From positions 66,570,736 through 66,634,735 of the forward strand of contig NC_080180.1 in NCBI RefSeq assembly GCF_950295315.1: a stretch of DNA of 64,000 nucleotides, written 5' to 3'. Shown piece after piece: positions 10,879 through 21,910 of the stretch (position 1 is its first letter; each line of letters opens with the position of its first letter). The position numbers were made by a program, and so were the translations under genes. Below the pieces are notes generated by a model. The model was not told the DNA's origin. It worked only from the letters and a program-made list of their open reading frames with translations, and ran no database searches. Origin of the DNA: Erinaceus europaeus (lineage: Eukaryota > Chordata > Mammalia > Eulipotyphla > Erinaceidae).

Positions 10879-11335
10879 AAAAAAACATGAGATACCACTT
10901 CACTCCTGTGAGAATGTCATACATCAGAAAAGGTAACAGCAGCAAATGCTGGAGAGGGTGTGGGGTCAAAGGAACCCTCCTGCACTGCTGGTGGGAATGT
11001 CAATGGGTCAAACCTCTGTGGAGAGCAGTCTGGAGAACTCTCAGAAGGCTAAAAATGGGCCTACCCTATGACCCTGCAATTCCTCTCCTAGAGATAGATC
11101 CTAAGAAACCCAACACACCCATCCAAAAAGATCTGTGTCCACTTATGTTCATAGCTACACAATCTGTAATAGCTAAAACCTGGAAGCCACCCAGGTGTCC
11201 AACAACAGATGAGTGGCTGAGCAAGTTATGGAATATATAAACAAGGGAATACTACTCAGCTATTAAAAATGACTCCATCTTTTCACCCCATCTTGGATAG
11301 AGCTTCAATAAGAAATCATGTTAAGTGAGATAAGT

Positions 11336-11451
11336 AAGAAAGAGAAGGGTGACAACTCCACACAATTCCCCCTCCTACCCTATGGTTTTGTTAATTAATC
11401 CTTTCTTAAATAAAAAATAAATAAAAAAAAAAAAAAGAAAGAGAAGGGTGA
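11336..11451 (+). mobile_element. 82-bp H400 3'-end insertion with 5' inversion, inside L1
   Basis: A 17-bp perfect duplication (AAGAAAGAGAAGGGTGA) at 11336-11352 and 11435-11451 brackets 82 bp. The insert's first about 19 bp (CAACTCCACACAATTCCCC) is the reverse complement of H400 sequence. The remainder (CCTACCCTATGGTTTTGTT ...) is forward H400 3' end with an A tail. This is the classic twin-priming arrangement. Confidence 0.85.
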
Positions 11452-11500
11452 ATATGGGATGATCTCACTCATGGACAGAAGTTGAAAAATAAGATCAGGG

Positions 11501-11825
11501 GGCCTGACGGTGGGTTAAGCACACGTGGCATGAAGTGCAAAGACTGGATCCCATTTCAAGCCCCAGCCCCCCATCTGCAGGAATGTCAATTCACAGGCAG
11601 TGAAGCAGATCTGTAGGTGTCTATCTTTCTTTCTCCCTCTGTCTTCCCTTCCTCTCTTGATTTCTCTCTGTCCTATCCAACAACAAGGAAAGCAATAACA
11701 ATGATAATAATAACAACAATGGTGGACAACAAAGTCAAAAAAGGAAAAAAAACATAGCCTCCATGGATTCATAATGCGCCAGTAATAACCTTGGAGGCAA
11801 TGAAATAAAATAAAATAAATAATTT
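11501..11825 (+). mobile_element. SINE combining type C and type B features, inside L1
   Basis: Decayed head, GTAGGTGTCTATCTTTCTTT body, CCTATCCAACAAC, AATAATAACAAC and the terminal TCCATGGATTCATAATGCG / AACCTTGGAGGCAA block. It splits the L1 3' UTR between AAAAATAAGATCAG and AAAAAATAACAG, related flanks consistent with a decayed target-site duplication. Confidence 0.85.
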
Positions 11826-12090
11826 TTAATTAAAATTTAAAAAATAACAGAAGGGAAAACACAAAGCAGAACTTGGACTGGAGCTGGTGTCTTGCACCAA
11901 AGTAAAAGACTCTGGGGTGGGTGGGGTGGGAGGGTTCAGGTCCTGGAGCAGGATGGCAGAGGAGGACCTGGTGGGGGTTGTACTGTTGTGTGGAAAACTG
12001 GGAAATGTTATGCATGTACAAACTATTGTATTTACTGTCAACTGTAAATCACTAATCCCCCAATAAAGAAATTTTTAAAAATCAAGGCAT

Positions 12091-15040
12091 TTCAAATTCA
12101 ACATAGGTCTGGAAAAAAGAAAGTAGGTGTATTTAAAAGGACTAAAATTATAGGAAATAAAATATTTGTCTTATTCAGATGGAGAAGTCATAAGCTTGGG
12201 GCTGGAGTTCCTTAATTGCCTCTGATCATCTCAAAGAATCTTTAAGTATCACTCCAACTAAGAAAGACTGGGTGAAAAAATATTTATTTTTTCAAAAGCA
12301 TCTGAATCGATCACGCAGTTTCTTTAAAAGAGACACGGAAATGTCACGCACTAAAACAAATTGCTATTCTTCAAGATATTTTTAGAATGATCCTCACATG
12401 TCTGAAGTGGTGTAGTTGAAGCAGGAGATTCTTGGAGCTTTAAGATGCTTCCACTCTGTAGAGCAATGATCCCCAGGTCTCCCGAAACTTTCTGCGAGGC
12501 ACGTTATCAAAGCTCTATCTCAGAAGATGAGTGCCTTCATCAGAGTAAGTAAACTGAGAAATGCACAGGCTTTCTTTTCAATAGCAAGATCTGACATATC
12601 TCTCCACCCAAACAGACCTCATCTGATACTCTGAACATTACGGACAGCAACCAAACTGGCTTGACATGCAGAAGGTACACTTTGTGCAAATTCGGTGTTT
12701 AAATATCAATTTCTTAAAAGCAACTGATCTATTATGGAGTTTTCCAGAATTAAAAAAAAAAAAGAGTAGAGAAAATGTTCTTTATACTGGCCCTCAAAGA
12801 AAGGAAGTAAAGGGTGTTTCATGCAAGTTGAGTCTCTTCCTTTAACCTTGGAGATTTTTATAAAATAGCATATTTTTCTGAAGCCAGATTGGTAATAACT
12901 GAAGACATTCAGGTCTTAGGCTGGTCTATGATATTATTACAGTCCAAGGAAGATTGTCTTTTGAATGACATCTATTCTGACCTCCAGCACCTCGTCATCT
13001 GCAGCCTGTGATAGCACACAGTTCAGATATTAAGAAGGCTCGCATCATATCTGCTTTCCTTTCAACTTCTTCTTCTCAAAGAATTGAATCTGTGCTTTCA
13101 GACTGACTTCCCAGCTCTATTAAGACATTGAGGCTGGGTCAACAGGCTTCAGTTTCCATGTCTATTTAGACGTATATAATCAAGACATAGCCAGATGACC
13201 GAAGTTAGGAAAAAAAACTTGTAGACACTGTACGCTCATTATTCTAAGTCTGTTTAATATCACAGCAACAGACATCCAGATCTTATAAGAAGGTGGGAAT
13301 GTTGTCATTAGTGAAGGGAGACATATTTTTTTGTATTTTTACTGGTCTTTAAGAAAATCCTGCAGGATTGAATATCTATAACCTTCTAGCCAGACACCTG
13401 ATTTAAAAAATGATTATTGAAGTAGCACTTCACAGAATAGGTTTTCTCACTCACATATGTATGTGGTGATGACAGATGAAAAGATGTCTAATAAAATGAC
13501 TCACAAAAGAACAACTTTAAGGGGATTGGGAAGAAAAACATGCCTTAAAGTACAGGCCTTTCACCAGGAATTATAATTTTAGTTTGTTTTTGTCCAAAGG
13601 ACATACGGAGTCTTGATGTCCACATGTTTTCCTGTTTTAACAGGAAATAGTCAAACATCTTTTGCAAGTACAAATACCATTTCCTTCACAAGAAGAATAA
13701 TAGAATTCGGAGTAGTATTTTATTAGTATTACAATACTTTTTTTTTTTAACATTTTTGCCTCCAACTGTTGCCAAACAAGGCCATTTTTATTGACTAAAA
13801 CATTTTATATACAACTTCATGAATTTTCAAAAATGGAAACTCATCTACAAAGACTTGCTTCCCTATTTTAAAATGTATTAAAAATTCCCCGGATCATTTC
13901 TTTTGTCTCGCTTGATTGCTTTACTTGAAAGAGAGTAACTTTCTATAAGAAACACAATTATCTTTGACAAAGAATTCAAGTTTGTGAAGGTAGATCACAA
14001 CCGTAGCAATAAGAACTGCTAACTAGTAGAGGGATCTGACTCTTCCCCGGAGTGACAGTGAAGGTTGAACAGATTTGGTAGGAAGGGAAATATGAAAGAA
14101 CAAAACCACATTTGAATTCTGGTTCAATCCTTTTAGGGAATTCTGATTGAAAACAAACTTTTTCTCCCACCATTCTCAACAAAGTTGAGACAGAAAGCAA
14201 AACCTCGCATCACGCCAAGATGGAAGAAGGAATCCAGTCCATCAGGTTGCAGACGCCACGAGCAGGAAGCCTCACTGTGTCAGAGAGCCAGTGAGTGTCT
14301 AGACAGTCCATTGTAAGTGGGGTTCCAAATAAAAGGTACCCAGTCCTCAAGCAGGAAGAATCGACAATACCAACTGCCGCACACAGTTCACCTCGACTTT
14401 ACCTGGGCCCCTGTCCCCATCTGTGTTAGCTAGTAGATTTATCTGGAAGAAAAACAAATGTCTTGTGACCAGAGCTTGCTTTGCATCCAGGAAGAGGAAG
14501 GTTCCCCCACCCCCTGCCCGGAGATGAGGCCCCCACTCTCCCACAGAAGTTGAGAGGTTGTGAGGTAAGGCTGGGGGTTGGGGGCTGTGATTCCCTGGAA
14601 GGATCAGAGAGATAGATGACTTGCAGCTTCTTGGGAAAAGCTCCACTGGGTCCCAATCTGACAAAAGCCCTATTTCACTTTCAAAAGGACAGGGGTACGT
14701 TTCAAAGACGCCAGAGAGAATTCATGATTATATACTTTGTAGGGTAAAAGTTTTGAGAAAACGGGAAAAGAAATGTCTTCCTACATTGCCAACAGGGAGA
14801 AGGTCTCTTAATTTTAATCTTTATCTGTATTTACTACACAAACTAAGGTTTCTTTAAAATAATTTCTTTCTAAGAGAGACCTACTGAGACATTTCAAGCT
14901 AAAAAAGATTTTAAAATCAATGTGAGCTTACTGTCTTCCCTTATTATATAATATATGGGAGTATTAACTTGTAAATGATGGAAAGGAAAGTGATTTTTTG
15001 CTCTGTCCTTCTACATCCTTGGCTGGGACAGTCTCTGTAA
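12091..15040. other. 3-kb repeat-poor stretch, no gene recognised
   Basis: AT-rich, with no SINE, H400 or L1 piece recognised, apart from a short T-run at 13739-13750. No long frame on either strand. Given insertion density elsewhere, the lack of repeats is notable but unexplained. Confidence 0.55.
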
Positions 15041-15049
15041 TAGAGGTGA

Positions 15050-15500
15050 AAGACAACTACCAGATGGTTTCACTCGTACGCAGAATACAGAAATTTGAAA
15101 AGAATGAGCTTAAAGGGCCTGGCAGTGGGGCACTTGGTTGAGAGCACACATTAGAGTGCACAGGACCTGGGTTCAAGACCCTGGCTCCCACCTGCAGGGG
15201 GAAAGCCTCACAAGTGGTGAAGCCAGGCTCTGTCTCTTTCCCTCTATCTCCCCCTTTCCTCTCAAGTTCTGTCTTTATCCCTAAATAAATAAATAAATAG
15301 TTTTAAAAGAAAAGAATGAATTCAACAGCAACTAGAAAAAAAAAGGCAACCCAACGTTCTCTAAGATTTCATGAGAACTATGACAGTTATCACTGGGTAG
15401 AAAGGGCACAGACATGGATGGTGTGTGTGTAGTTGGGGACTATTCCCTGGTAATCTTATACTGCTGTAAACCATTATTAAATCACTATTAAAATGTCTAA
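15050..15500 (+). mobile_element. LINE-1 3' UTR fragment, split by a SINE
   Basis: GGTGAAAGACAACTACCAGATGGTTTCACTC resembles the conserved 3' end of older mammalian L1s. It resumes after the SINE at about 15313 and ends near CCATTATTAAATCACTATTAAAATG. Diverged and old. Confidence 0.72.
15116..15312 (+). mobile_element. SINE type A nested in L1
   Basis: Head GGGCCTGGCAGTGGGGCACT, B box TGGGTTCAAGACCC, shortened pyrimidine block and TCCCTAAATAAATAAATAAA tail. Flanked by AAAAGAATGAGCTT and AAAAGAATGAATTC, a slightly diverged target-site duplication. Confidence 0.9.
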
Positions 15501-15531
15501 TACTGTTGTAATTTTAACTTAAAAAGGAGTT

Positions 15532-15986
15532 TGTTGGGGCTGCTGTGGCTCATAAAAGGATTCACAGCGGGGAGCTGGGAACAGGTTTAAACATACAAGG
15601 TTTATTAGGGTGAAACAGGTAAAAGGCAAAAATAAACAATTATCATCAAGGGCTGAGAGTACGTTAGGTCCATAAAGTCTGAGAATAGTTACCAAAGGTT
15701 AGTCCCGTAAGATAAACAGTCATCAGCTCTGGTAGAGGTTGCTCGTGGCTGTAGAGGGTCTGAAAGTTTACCGGCCAGCAGAGTCACACGTGCTCAGCTC
15801 CCAGGAGAAGTGGCCATGGCGGAACCTGGCGCACCTCCGCCAAGATGCTTCTGACCAGGAGAAGCTGCAGCCAGAGCCCAACCTGCTCAAAGCCCAGTGC
15901 TTATGTATAGTCCCTTCTCTGTGTGTCCAGCCTCAGGGTGACATCATTCCTATGCTGATATACCAACTCCTGTTGGGGTCACAACA
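15532..15986 (-). mobile_element. Probable solo LTR of an endogenous retrovirus
   Basis: The minus strand begins TGTTGTGACCCCAACAG and ends CAGCAGCCCCAACA, so it has TG...CA termini over about 455 bp. It has a TATA-like motif (minus strand of 15900-15911) and an AATAAA signal (minus strand of 15601-15606). No internal retroviral sequence adjoins it and no matching short target duplication is visible, so boundaries are approximate and the class is unassigned. Confidence 0.6.
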
Positions 15987-16059
15987 TAATACTTCCTCTA
16001 AGGGTGTTTACTTCCTCTTCCTCTCCTTCTTCTCTGGAAGGCCCACAATTATTTTTGGC

Positions 16060-16339
16060 TCTATATGTTAACTCTTTTTTTCAGCCACCAGGTTCCAGAT
16101 GATTCCTTGATGCCAACCAGGCTTCTCTGGGCAGACGACCCCACCCATGTGTCCTGGAGCTCCAATTCCCCAGAGCCCTGCCCCACTAGGGAAAGAGAGA
16201 GGCCGGCTGGGAGTGTGGATCCACCTGCCAACGCCCGTGTTCAGCGGGGGAAGCAATGACAGAAGCCAGACCTTCCACCTTCTGCATCCCACAGTGACCC
16301 TGGGTCCATGCTCCCAGAGGGATAGAGAATAGAAGGAAC
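16060..16339 (+). mobile_element. H400 repeat copy, 3'-truncated by a SINE junction
   Basis: Starts GTTAACTCTTTTTTTCAGCCACCAG and runs to GGGATAGAGAATAG, where a SINE begins. The expected H400 3' end does not resume after the SINE; older L1 3' UTR follows instead, so this is a composite junction. Confidence 0.85.
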
Positions 16340-16627
16340 TGGGAATCGGGCGGTGGCGCAGTGGGTTAAGTTCAGGCGGCACAAAGCTCAAGGACCGGCG
16401 TAAGGATCCCGGTTTGAGCCCCCGGCTCCCCACCTGCAGGGGAGTCACTTCACAGGCGGTGAAGCAGGTCTGCAGGTGTCTATCTTTCTCTCCCCCTCTC
16501 TGTCTTCCCCTCCTCTCTCCATTTCTCTCTGTCCTATCTAACAATAACAACATCAATAGCAACAACAATAACTACAACAATAAAAGAACAAGGATAACAA
16601 AAGGGAATAAATAAATAAATATTTTTT
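16340..16627 (+). mobile_element. SINE type C
   Basis: Head GGGAATCGGGCGGTGGCGCA, B box CCCGGTTTGAGCCCC, full body, CCTATCTAACAATAACAACA and GGGAATAAATAAATAAATA tail. AGAATAGAAGGAA occurs on both sides, a clean target-site duplication. Confidence 0.93.
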
Positions 16628-16935
16628 AAAAAGAATAGAAGGAATTATGTTAAGTGAGCTAAGTCAGAAAGATAAAGATGAGTATGGGATGATCCCACTC
16701 ATAAACAGAAGTTGAGAAAGAGTAACAGAAAGGAAAACTAAAAGCAGGACTTGACTAAATTTGGAGCAGGGCACCAAAGTAAAAACCCTGGGTGGAGGGT
16801 GAGGGTGGATGTTCAGCTCCATGGGGGAGGAGGGAGAGATGGGATGGGACGCAATCTTTTGGTGGTGGGAATGGTGTTTATGTACACTCCTATTACTTTA
16901 TAGTCATATCAATCACTAACTAATATAAGTGGGGA
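16628..16935 (+). mobile_element. LINE-1 3' UTR fragment
   Basis: GTATGGGATGATCCCACTCA followed by GGAGCAGGGCACCAAAGTAA and TTTTGGTGGTGGGAATGGTG, landmarks of a mammalian L1 3' UTR subfamily. It differs from the subfamily at 11.9 kb and 41.5 kb (no CAATAAAGAAA end). Confidence 0.82.
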
Positions 16936-17056
16936 GAAATGATTGAATGTTTCAAACTTTTTAAAGCACAGACTGAGTCTTTTTAATACATAGGCTGAGT
17001 GTTTGACATGTTGACTCTCTTAAAAGCCTAGACCAGGGAGAACAGAAGCAACTGGT

Positions 17057-17250
17057 GGTATAGCTATATACAAATAATATCAAAATAATGGTACAGCTAT
17101 ATACAAATAATGTCAAAATAATGGTATAGCTATATACAAATAATGTCAAAATAATGGTATAGCTATATATAAATAATGTCAAAATAATGGTACAGCTATA
17201 TACAAATAATGTCAAAATAATGGTACAGCTATATACAAATAATGTCAAAA
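17057..17250. repeat. 33-bp tandem array, six units
   Basis: Unit GGTAYAGCTATATACAAATAATGTCAAAATAAT starts at 17057, 17090, 17123, 17156, 17189 and 17222, with few differences between units. Because 33 is divisible by three, the minus strand stays open and yields an 11-residue-repeat frame that is not a credible protein. Confidence 0.95.
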
Positions 17251-18535
17251 AGGACATAAATTATGGTGATGTTGTGTATGATACAGCAAATCCTAACAAA
17301 GAGATATTTCAAAGTTAACCCAATTGCCAAATAATGTGATTACAGCAATAACTATCTATTGTCTTCTTAAACCCTAAGACAGCAGAAACCTCCCCCTTCC
17401 TCTATAGAGCCTATATTTCCCCCAGTCCTGGAACCTCTAGGAGGGGCTCACTTTCCTGCATGCCTCTCTCAATTCATACCAAATGATATTGCATCTGCTA
17501 ATCCCAACCTAATCAATGCAAGGAGTACCACCTCAGCATGCTTCACTTCAGACTGTGTCCAGAGACATCAGGCATGAAATGCCAACCCTTCAGCTTCATT
17601 ACTCAGGTGAGACCTTTCCTTTCATAGGATTCTCTAATTCCATCCCAGGTGGTTCACTTCCTAACAAAGTCCCAAAACCTAGATATAGACCAGGTCCCAT
17701 GAGATAGAGCATATGTTCACATGTATCCATAAATTAGGGTAAAATATATACCTGAAAGCAAAAGTACACAATAGTCTGCAGTGAGTCAGTATGAAGTTCC
17801 TAATGAAATAGTGTCTACTTAGACTTAGATACCCTCCTCGCCTACTTCCTATTACAGTTCTCTCACTCACTCCAACCTCATCAAAGCAAGGACTACAAAA
17901 GCTGAATAAGGGCAAGAGGCTGGCAGACTTTAACAATGACTCTTTAGTCACTATCAGGCCACCCCATCAGCTGGGGCCCTATTCAGAGAGTCCTGAGACT
18001 CCCAAACAGACATGATGGGCCTAGACCTCTAATAGACCTCTCTCCATTGTTACCAGTCATTTCTCTTAGGAACAACACAATAGACCCCTTGGTGGGCCCC
18101 CATAGGACCTTGCCATCTTTGTAGACTTCATATGCCCTTGTCTTTGTCACACTCAGGAAGACCTCAGAAGGAAGGTCATCCTGGAAAGCAGTCCTGATGC
18201 TGAGGCACTTGGTAAGTCTCTTTCCTTTGGGCTAAAGCCTCACTGAGTCTCAGGGGCCCTATGTGGAAGAGAACGCCCAGGGTCTTCTCAGTCTGTCTTG
18301 GGAGGCCTTGTGCATTCAAGTGGGACCTAACTGAGGCTGAACACTGTCACTGACCACGACTGAATCAAACAAGATTTGGTACCGACAGGCTACTGTCTTC
18401 ATGCCCCTATTATGAGAATGACAACCAGACTGTTGATCACTCTCCCATAGATGAGAATGTGGCCAGGAAAGTTGTTTTTCTTAAGGAAGCCACTTCTATG
18501 AACTTTTATTTGTTCTCTGAATAGTAAAATACATA
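17251..18535. other. Non-coding DNA, possibly an old interspersed repeat
   Basis: Even composition and no long frame. Passages such as CCTCTAATAGACCTCTCTCC and GGTGGGCCCCCATAGGACCT look like old interspersed-repeat consensus, but there is no second copy in the window to compare. Confidence 0.35.
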
Positions 18536-18560
18536 ATTATTATTATTATTATTATTATTT
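18536..18560. repeat. (ATT)n microsatellite
   Basis: About eight ATT units in AT-rich DNA. Confidence 0.9.
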
Positions 18561-20082
18561 TGCATACAGACATAGCAACACCAACCATACTTTCTAATTA
18601 CTGCTACTGCACATACCCTATTACTTACTGAAGCACTGTCCACCAACATGTCTGCCTGCAGAGGAGACATTTTCGAACTGACCTGCTTTCCCCAGAGCAC
18701 AGCACAGCCCAATTCCTGTTGCGTCTTTATCTCAAGTGGAATTTAGGTCTGGTAGGTATTGGATAGAATGGAATCACCCTAAAACAGAATTGCAAGTATA
18801 AATCCCCAGGTGATTAAATAATTCTGTTGAGTTGAATAATATCTTTCTATCTTCTACAAGAAATGTTCAAGAATTTCAACATAACTTTCCCTCTCTTAGA
18901 ATGTCCCAGAATCGCTCTGCAGAATACTGTACTCTTTTCTTGGTTTCTATAAATTGCAGCACGTCCGGGAAACACGCATATGCAGACTGCTTAGCAAGCT
19001 TTGCGGTTTTACACCGATTCCATGCTACATTTTGTAATATATAATATAAATATATGTGGAACATTTATTTAAAATGCCACTGGAAATTGAAAAGACAAGC
19101 ATTTGGATGTATTTTCATTCCTCTGATAGGGTAAGAGGAAGAGGCTGGCCAGGGACCTGTGTCTCGCCTGAGGCTGACGACGCTGCAAGGTGGCTGTGCT
19201 CACAGAGCTTCAGCCGGGACCAGAGCAGCTCCAAGCCGGGGGTTCCACGGTGCTGCTTGCAACATTATATCTCAGCCATGACCGATGGAAAAGTAAAACA
19301 ACATTGATCACTTTGGAAATTCTAGGCTTGGCTTTTCATTTGTAACTATCAATTATTCAAAGAATAGTTTAAAATGGCTCTTGGAGCCCTTTTGGGGGGG
19401 GGGGAATTACAGTAATTTAGGTTCCAAATGTGAATGATCTCAAATTTTCAGTTCCACGTGGAATAGAACAACCTTCTAGAATAGCCACAGCGCCATCTCC
19501 TGTCAGCTCCCTGTAGGGCACCCGGCACCTTCTCACTGGCCTGCGGGACTCAAGCCCTGGCAGCTGGAACAGAACCTGTCAGTCAGTCAGTCAGTCAGCC
19601 AGTCGGTCGGTCGGTCAGTCGGTCAGTCGGTCAGTAGTGCTTCTGCCCAAGCAGACTCACCTCTCACAGAGGCCCTCTGAGCTATTGAACCTTCCACGTC
19701 TACACACTGAGACTAGATGCATTAACTAAGGGCATGATTGCAGTGTTTCAAGGCTGGTGAAAGTGTTTTCAGGGAAGTGACTGCAGAGAGAGAGCTGACA
19801 AATCTTCCCTGTGTGCACAGAACAAAGGGCCCTGCTGACAGGATTCCCGTAATGAGGGCATTGTCTCGGGCACTGCAGGGCGCTGCAGCCAGGTGCTGTG
19901 ACTGCATGGTGTGAGGAGCGGGGCTTGGGCGGAGGACAGAGACCAGAACCTGTGGAGCAAAAGGACAACTGTGCTCAGCAGGCGTGTGGTATGAGTGGTC
20001 GCTTCCCTTCCTGCTCTCCTCTGCTCTGCCAGAGTGGCAGTGACTGAAAGACAGCGGCTGCCATCATTGGAACCCACATGGG
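18561..20082. other. Unique DNA, no gene recognised
   Basis: No long frames or recognisable repeats other than the GTCA/GTCG microsatellite at 19578-19635 and a short G run near 19395. Confidence 0.5.
19578..19635. repeat. (GTCA/GTCG)n tetranucleotide microsatellite
   Basis: Fourteen to fifteen GTCR units: a GTCA block followed by alternating GTCG and GTCA. The CpG-containing variant is unusual for a mammalian microsatellite. Confidence 0.92.
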
Positions 20083-20176
20083 TTTTATTTATTTATTTAT
20101 TATTTATTTATTCATTCATTCATTCATTTTTTAAGATTGAGACAGGCCGTGAATGAGAGAGAACAAAACAACGGAA
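20083..20176 (-). mobile_element. SINE tail remnant with (TTTA)n/(TTCA)n
   Basis: TTTATTTATTTATTATTTAT and CATTCATTCATTCATT followed by AAGATTGAGACAGGCCGTGAATGAGAGAG, which reads as the A-rich tail and pyrimidine block of a minus-strand SINE. It is interrupted by the next SINE. Confidence 0.55.
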
Positions 20177-20478
20177 TTGGGGGTCGGGCGGTAGCGCAGC
20201 GGGTTAAGCGCACGTGGCGCGAAGCACAGGGACCGGCGTAAGGATCCCGGTTCGAGCCCCCGGCTCCCCACCTGCAGGGGAGTCGCTTCCCAGGCGGTGA
20301 AGCAGGTCTGCAGGTGTCTGTCTTTCTCTCCCCTTCTCTGTCTTCTTCTTCTCTCTCCATTTCTCTCCATTTCTCTCTGTCCTATCTAACAACAAAGACA
20401 TCAATAACAATTACAACAACCATAAAAATCAACAAGGGAAAATAAATAAATAAATATTTAAAAAAAGAAAAAAAAAAA
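20177..20478 (+). mobile_element. SINE type C, well preserved
   Basis: Very well-preserved head (GGTCGGGCGGTAGCGCAGCG), intact B box CCCGGTTCGAGCCCC, full body, CAACAACAAAGACATC-like tail and AATAAATAAATATTT end. A short internal duplication (CATTTCTCTCCATTTCTCT) is a local oddity. Confidence 0.93.
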
Positions 20479-20825
20479 CACCAAAATTCTCTTCAACATG
20501 GCAGGGGTGAGGATTGGGCTCAAACCTTTTCACACATATGGCAAAACATCACACTCGTCAAGGGGGCTATTGTGCAGTGCCCCCCGACCCCAACAAGGAT
20601 TTTTCCATCACTTCCTCCCAGGGACTAGCGGCTCCAGACTGTGGTACCCGGGTTCATGGGACTGTGGCCCCTTCTCAGCAGCTGGGTTCTCCCCACAGGG
20701 AGGGAGATCGCCCACATGAAGCGGAATTCACTTTCCGCGCACTTCCGCTCCACACGTCCCTCCTGCAATGCTCCAAGGCACGTGTGCCCTCACTCTCTGC
20801 TTGAGGAAGTAAGTCCCTATACCTA
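20479..20825. other. Spacer, no gene recognised
   Basis: GC-moderate sequence. Three overlapping 60-95-codon frames are not recognisable. Confidence 0.4.
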
Positions 20826-21480
20826 CTGACCTCTAGTTCTTGACATGGGAACCCAAAATATTACCTGGAGAAAAGAGAGTCTCTTTTCCAACTGGTGTTG
20901 GAGAAATTGGGTTGAAATGTGCAGAAGAAGGAAAGCGGACCACCACATAGCACAGGGCAGAAAAGGAAAAAGACTTGGGTGGTGACAAGAAACTGTCACA
21001 TATGTAGAGGGAAACTGAACTCTTCTCAATGTGAACTTCAAAAACATTCTCAATGACTCAAGTCCATGCAAGAAAAAAAAAGAAAAACAAAAAAAATAAG
21101 TCATTGTTATTAAAACAAAGGCTGCAATGGGCCCGGGCAGGGGTGCCCCTGGCTTGTCAGAAAGTGTCGGCCAGGACGTGAGGGGGCAGGAGCCCTGTTA
21201 CACCGCTGGTGCGAATCTAACGGCTCCGACTCCTGTGGAAACCAGTCTGGGGATTTCTCAAAACACTAGAAGTGGACCTACCCCGTGACCAGGCAATTGC
21301 TCTCCTGGGGACATACAGAAGGAAACAACGGCCTTCATCTAAAGAGATCTGTCCACAGCGACGACGTGCACAGCAGCAAGGTCTGCAATGGCTCAGCCTG
21401 GAGGCAGTAGCCCAGCTAACAGCAGGCGAGCTGACTGTGGTGGCCTCTGTGGTGAGTCACAGGCACTGGTAGGAAGCAGC
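20826..21480 (+). mobile_element. LINE-1 ORF2 C-terminal coding fragment, decayed
   Basis: AGAGTCTCTTTTCCAACTGGTGTTGG and GTTGAAATGTGCAGAAGAAGG match the conserved late ORF2 region (human counterpart: a small gap then AACTGG...). 21190-21460 contains GAGCCCTGTTACACCGCTGG and CCTACCCCGTGACCAGGCAATT, the diverged equivalent of the L1 3' end seen at 10.97-11.25 kb. Frames are broken; it is a pseudogene fragment. Confidence 0.8.
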
Positions 21481-21540
21481 CCCCTCAAGTCCGAGCACAT
21501 CACAAGCCGTGGCTGAGTCAGGAACAATGACTCTTTCTTC

Positions 21541-21910
21541 CGCCACCAGATTCCAGATGCTACTATGATGCCAGCCTGACTTCCCTGGACAGATGACCCC
21601 ACCAATGTCTCCTGGAGCCCCACTTCCCCAGAGACCCACCCTACTAGGGAAAGAGAGAGGCAGACTGGGAGTATGGACCGACCAGTCAACACCCATGTTC
21701 AGCGGGAAGCAATTACAGAAGCCAGACCTTCCACCTTCTGCACCCTACAGTGACCCTGGGTCCATGCTCCCAGAGGGATGGAGAATGGGAAAGCTATCAG
21801 GGGAGGGGGTGGGATACGGAGTTCTGGTGGTGGGAATCTGTGTGGAGTTGTACCCCTCTTATCCTATGGCTTAGTCAACGTTTCCTTTTTTTAAAATAAA
21901 AAATAAAAAA
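21541..21910 (+). mobile_element. H400 copy 1 of a tandem triplet
   Basis: CGCCACCAGATTCCAGATGC start; ends AAATAAAAAATAAAAAAAAT. The most diverged of the three. It lacks the CTTTTCAG motif (CTTTCTTCCG instead). Confidence 0.88.

Larger units (their letters stand above)
10884..12090 (+). mobile_element. LINE-1 3' region (ORF2 C-terminus and 3' UTR), with two nested insertions
   Basis: Begins with GAGATACCACTTCACTCCTG and contains landmarks of mammalian L1 ORF2 3' ends: TGCACTGCTGGTGGGAATGT, AATAGCTAAAACCTGGAAGC, GAATACTACTCAGC. The 117-codon frame at 10887-11240 is a residual ORF2 C-terminus. The 3' UTR resumes at about 11840 after a SINE and ends ATCCCCCAATAAAGAAATTT near 12075. It is 5'-truncated and non-functional. 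Confidence 0.92.

Noticed and set aside
10887..11240. 117-codon frame as a possible gene
   Set aside because: It is the residual C-terminus of LINE-1 ORF2, not a host gene.
19385..19410. G-run as a quadruplex
   Set aside because: A single G10 homopolymer in an assembly is more likely a slippage tract; there are no multiple G-tracts.
20177..20260. tRNA gene
   Set aside because: A/B-box-bearing heads here and in dozens of copies are SINE promoters. They lack a cloverleaf-competent 3' acceptor and continue into SINE bodies.
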